Below are positions 61,352 through 64,000 of a stretch of 64,000 nucleotides of DNA, piece by piece. The stretch lies in the NCBI RefSeq assembly GCF_005154805.1, contig NZ_CP039727.1, positions 5,372,473 to 5,436,472 on the forward strand. Direction: 5' to 3'. The notes beneath the pieces are model-generated. The model saw nothing but the letters and a program-made list of their open reading frames with translations. It did not search any database and was not told where the DNA came from. The position numbers were made by a program, and so were the translations under genes. Each line of letters starts with the position of its first letter. The first letter of the stretch is position 1. This DNA is from Bacillus sp. S3 (GTDB taxonomy: Bacteria; Bacillota; Bacilli; Bacillales; Cytobacillaceae).

Positions 61352-61975
61352 TTATCTTTTCACTGGTGTAATGACGATAAATCGATGGGGTTCAGTTCCA
61401 TCTGAAAATGTCTTTACTCGTTTGTTATCAGCTAAAGCGGTATGAATCACTTTACGCTCATAAGAAGGCATCGGTTCCAACGCTACATCTTTTCCTGACT
61501 TGACAGCCTTCCCCGCAAGCCGCTGAGCCAATTGAACGAGCGTTTCACTTCTTCTGTTTCGGTAATCTTCAGCGTCCAAAATCACGGTTAAATATTGAGT
61601 AGCATAGCGATTAATCACCAACTGGGTCAAATATTGCAGCGAATTAAGGGTTTGACCTCGTTTTCCGATTAACAGCGCAATTTTTTCCCCGGTCATGATC
61701 AAGTAAACCTGTTTGCCTTCCCGTTTGATTTCAATCTCCGCCGGTGCACCCATTTGTTCACTTACTTGAACCAGGAATTTCTTTGCTTCCTCAATTGGAT
61801 CAATGACCATCGTAACCTTAACAACTGCCGGACGTGAACCAAAGATACCAAAAATCCCCTTTTTACCTTCATCAATAATATTTATATCTGCGCGGTCTTT
61901 TGTTGTTTGTAGTTGAGCTAAAGCTGATTCTACTGCTTCTTCGACAGTTTGTCCTGTAGCAGTTACTTGTTTCAC
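61352..61975 (-). CDS. jag: RNA-binding protein Jag (KhpB/EloR)
   Basis: 207 aa. N-terminal Jag domain (about 1-50, '[16 protein letters not shown]'), linker with '[15 protein letters not shown]', a KH-II domain (about 80-140, '[25 protein letters not shown]') and an R3H domain (about 142-205, with '[20 protein letters not shown]'). Jag/KhpB works with KhpA in RNA-based control of cell elongation. It overlaps the end of yidC by 4 bp, the conserved spoIIIJ-jag pair. Confidence 0.96.
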   Translation of the reverse strand: MKQVTATGQTVEEAVESALAQLQTTKDRADINIIDEGKKGIFGIFGSRPAVVKVTMVIDPIEEAKKFLVQVSEQMGAPAEIEIKREGKQVYLIMTGEKIALLIGKRGQTLNSLQYLTQLVINRYATQYLTVILDAEDYRNRRSETLVQLAQRLAGKAVKSGKDVALEPMPSYERKVIHTALADNKRVKTFSDGTEPHRFIVITPVKR

Positions 61976-62745
61976 TTTTTTGCTCCTCCCGCATTACCGG
62001 TGGCCTGCGCCCTTAAATCCGGTCCTTTAATAAAATAGGTTTGGACAATCATAAAAATATTTCCGACAACCCAGTACAGTGAAAGGGCTGCTGGGAAACT
62101 GAATGCAAACACAACAATCATGATCGGCATCATCCACAGCATCATAGCCATTTGCGGATTGTGCTCCTGGCCCGCCATCATCATTTTTTGCTGAATAAAG
62201 GTGGTAATTCCAGCGATGATTGGCAAGATGTAATAGGGATCTTTTTCCCCAAGGTCAAACCATAGGAAGCTGTCCGATGCAATGTCTCTTGTTCTCGAGA
62301 TGGCATGGTAAAAGCCAATTAAGATTGGCATTTGCACGATTAATGGAAAACAGCCGGCCATTGGATTGACGCCATGCTTTTGAAAAAGGGCCATTGTTTC
62401 CTGCTGCAGCTTTTGCTGTGTCTTTTGATCTTTCGAGCTGTACTTTTCCCGAAGTGCCTTCATTTCCGGCTGCAATGCCTGCATCGCCTTGGAGCTTCTT
62501 GTCTGCTTAATCATCAGTGGCAACATTGCTAAACGGATAATAATAGTTACGACAATCAGTGATAAACCATAGCTTCCACCGAGTAAATGCGCTCCTTCTT
62601 TAATTAACCATGATAAAGGATAGACGATGTATTCATTCCAAAACCCTGTACTTTCCGAAGTAATCGGCTTCTTTATTTCACTGCACCCTGTTAAAAACAA
62701 GAACACAGAAAGCAGGCCGAACGAAAGTAATATTCGTTTTTTCAA
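61972..62745 (-). CDS. yidC: membrane protein insertase YidC/Oxa1 (SpoIIIJ)
   Basis: 257 aa from TTG at 62745, seven bases after AAGGAGGAA; this gives the expected '[22 protein letters not shown]' lipoprotein signal with Cys near 22, while the ATG at 62766 precedes the ribosome site. Five membrane helices of the Oxa1 fold follow ('[29 protein letters not shown]' containing the functional arginine in TM2, then '[19 protein letters not shown]'). It inserts membrane proteins and, as SpoIIIJ, is required for the SpoIIIA-SpoIIQ channel in sporulation. Followed by jag. Confidence 0.96.
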   Translation of the reverse strand: MKKRILLSFGLLSVFLFLTGCSEIKKPITSESTGFWNEYIVYPLSWLIKEGAHLLGGSYGLSLIVVTIIIRLAMLPLMIKQTRSSKAMQALQPEMKALREKYSSKDQKTQQKLQQETMALFQKHGVNPMAGCFPLIVQMPILIGFYHAISRTRDIASDSFLWFDLGEKDPYYILPIIAGITTFIQQKMMMAGQEHNPQMAMMLWMMPIMIVVFAFSFPAALSLYWVVGNIFMIVQTYFIKGPDLRAQATGNAGGAKK

Positions 62746-62882
62746 GCAAATGTTCCTCCTTGCCAAATATAAAGTTAAAAAAAATGTCAGTTACCTTCTT
62801 ATGTACTATTTCAAAAGTATTTTATCATTTTTTCTGTTTAATTGTCTCGACTATACAGCATTATTTAACTAAATCTGTAAAC

Positions 62883-63227
62883 TTATTTCCTCTTCAATAC
62901 TTTTCCAACCTTCAGAACATGCGTTAAACTTTTTTTTACTTCAAAAAAGTCCATTTCTGCTGCTGGCTTCCTGGCAATAATCACATAGTCATTTCCATTG
63001 GAAAGCTGATCATCCAATTCATGGATCGATTGCCTGACATATCGCTTAATTCTGTTTCTCGTAACAGCATTTCCAATCTTTTTGCTCACCGAAAGGCCGA
63101 TACGAAAAAAATCCTGCCCCTCTTTCGGCAAAGAGTAAACCACAAATTGGCGATTAGCGAAGGAGTGCCCCTTCTGGAAAGCTGCCTGAAACTCTTTATT
63201 CTTCTTAATTCGGAATTCTTTTTTCAT
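62883..63227 (-). CDS. rnpA: ribonuclease P protein component
   Basis: 114 aa, full length. '[20 protein letters not shown]' start, the RNR signature '[23 protein letters not shown]' (about 49-71), and '[14 protein letters not shown]' (about 78-91). It is the protein cofactor of the RNase P ribozyme that trims tRNA 5' ends. AAAGGAG precedes the ATG. Standard location between rpmH and yidC; a repeat element fills the rpmH-rnpA gap. Confidence 0.97.
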   Translation of the reverse strand: MKKEFRIKKNKEFQAAFQKGHSFANRQFVVYSLPKEGQDFFRIGLSVSKKIGNAVTRNRIKRYVRQSIHELDDQLSNGNDYVIIARKPAAEMDFFEVKKSLTHVLKVGKVLKRK

Positions 63228-63258
63228 AAAAAAACTCCTTTGGTCTTTGAACTTGAGA

Positions 63259-63360
63259 ATTGTCCAGCTTCAGTGCCCTCGCGGCTAGTCGCCTGACAAG
63301 GGCACTTCCGCTTTTCTTATTGTCTAGCTCCAGCGCCCTGACGCTTTCGCTTTTCTTATA
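63259..63360. repeat. dispersed repeat, family A (two shortened inverted copies)
   Basis: TTGTCCAGCTTCAGTGCCCT and TTGTCTAGCTCCAGCGCCCT each end with 'TTCCGCTTTTCTTAT' or 'TTTCGCTTTTCTTAT': two consecutive, truncated, reverse-oriented copies of the family at 5721 and 44068. Between rpmH and rnpA. Confidence 0.65.
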
Positions 63361-63388
63361 AAAAAGACCACTGACGCTTCAGTGGTCT
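63358..63388 (-). terminator. terminator/attenuator after rpmH
   Basis: AGACCACTGA / TCAGTGGTCT perfect stem on the minus strand followed by TTTTTTATA; overlaps the rpmH stop, and may partly separate rpmH from rnpA. Confidence 0.85.
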
Positions 63389-63521
63389 ATGCTGATAATA
63401 CTTTTCTTCCTTTTTGACGACGACGAGCTAGAACCTTACGTCCGTTTGCTGAGCTCATGCGACTGCGGAAACCGTGAACTTTGCTGTGTTTACGCTTATT
63501 TGGTTGATATGTTCTTTTCAT
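63387..63521 (-). CDS. rpmH: 50S ribosomal protein L34
   Basis: 44 aa: starts [18 protein letters not shown] and continues '[17 protein letters not shown]' to 'KGRKVLSA', matching L34 along its whole length. GGGAGGTG lies upstream of ATG at 63521. It is the first gene left of oriC, divergent from dnaA. A strong promoter lies at 63578-63607. Confidence 0.97.
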   Translation of the reverse strand: MKRTYQPNKRKHSKVHGFRSRMSSANGRKVLARRRQKGRKVLSA

Positions 63522-63577
63522 TATATGACACCTCCCTGAGGAATAGCTATCAAATTAACTATATGACAGTCTTAACT

Positions 63578-63607
63578 ATTATAAAGACGTCAGCATTATA
63601 TTGTCAA
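63578..63607 (-). promoter_or_regulatory. sigma-A promoter of rpmH
   Basis: TTGACA (63602-63607), 18-bp spacer, TATAAT (63578-63583) on the minus strand: consensus hexamers, about 57 bp before rpmH. Confidence 0.85.
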
Positions 63608-63730
63608 CTACTCTCCAGATATTGTTCCTTATTTCCATTATTTTTTAAACATGATAAAGCAGGTTTCCAGAAATTCTATATTCATGAGGAATTTTCTCTT
63701 GGGTGGATCCTCATCTCCTGCTTTTTCGCC

Positions 63731-63993
63731 TGTGGATAAAAAATCGACACATTTTTCATTATCCACACAAGATATTGACAGCTTTTGCACAAGTTATCTA
63801 CCTGTGGACAATTATTATGCACATCGTGTTACGGTTGTGGATAAACTATCAAAAGGCATTGCACCTTAAGCAATTATTTGATATTATATTTGTGTTTTCA
63901 CTCTGAATAACTTCATCTCAAATATTTGTTATCCACAAATTGTGGATAACGTGTGGATAGTTTATCCTAACGGTCTGTAGAAAGTTGTCCACA
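63731..63993. other. oriC DnaA-box region (rpmH-dnaA side)
   Basis: TTATCCACA or its complement is perfect at 63731-63739, 63759-63767, 63836-63844, 63929-63937 and 63941-63949. One-mismatch boxes are at 63803-63811 (TTGTCCACA), 63952-63960 and 63985-63993. They occur in both orientations. This is the incC-type box cluster upstream of dnaA, whose start is presumably just beyond 64000. No gene is present between rpmH and the window end. Confidence 0.92.
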
Positions 63994-64000
63994 AGGGGTG

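Overview
The window is about 64 kb of a low-GC, Gram-positive, endospore-forming Bacillaceae chromosome (Bacillus sensu lato; I cannot fix the genus), next to the replication origin. Three things support this. The right half follows the B. subtilis origin-left order on the minus strand: rpmH, rnpA, yidC/spoIIIJ, jag, mnmE, mnmG, rsmG, noc, parA/soj, parB/spo0J, yyaC, yyzM, ychF, rpsF-ssb-rpsR, yybS, gdpP, rplI, dnaB, purA, tRNAs, walR-walK-walH-walI-walJ, htrA, rlmH. Three perfect parS sites are present. DnaA boxes crowd the right edge just before where dnaA should begin.

Layout. 1-12.3 kb: an accessory metabolic region with a membrane-anchored hydrolase, a LysM/3D cell-wall protein, and a divergent catabolic cluster. 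The cluster holds an MmsA-type semialdehyde dehydrogenase, a class III aminotransferase, a PucR regulator, a YtcJ-like amidohydrolase, a DUF3311/SSS transporter pair and an M20 amidase/carbamoylase. It fits uptake and breakdown of an amide or carbamoyl compound through a beta-amino acid and a semialdehyde to an acyl-CoA. 12.4-21.7 kb: regulators (WYL, LysR) and small proteins. Here a cyclic-di-GMP-I riboswitch controls a secreted coiled-coil protein beside a cupin/HD-GYP phosphodiesterase. A PAS protein follows a perfect FNR-type box.

20.8-27.3 kb: a chain of segments bounded by four direct repeats of the 3' end of rlmH, as expected for SCC-like cassettes inserted at the rlmH end. The cargo is the PAS gene, a broken NERD-domain gene, about 1 kb of 52-bp hairpin repeats, and a complete gerA-type spore-germination receptor operon. 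No recombinase gene is visible. 27.3-37 kb: rlmH, a CxxH/CxxC small protein, a DnaA-box cluster, htrA, the wal operon and an M23 endopeptidase with a candidate WalR site.

37-64 kb: four tRNAs (Lys, Glu, Asp, Phe), purA, dnaB, rplI, gdpP and the ribosomal/ssb operon with an S6:S18-type leader. A group IIC-like intron sits immediately after the ychF terminator. Then come a molybdopterin oxidoreductase, an MscS channel, chromosome-segregation genes, tRNA-modification genes, the membrane insertase/RNase P/L34 block and the rpmH-dnaA part of oriC. Two families of short dispersed repeats recur across the window.
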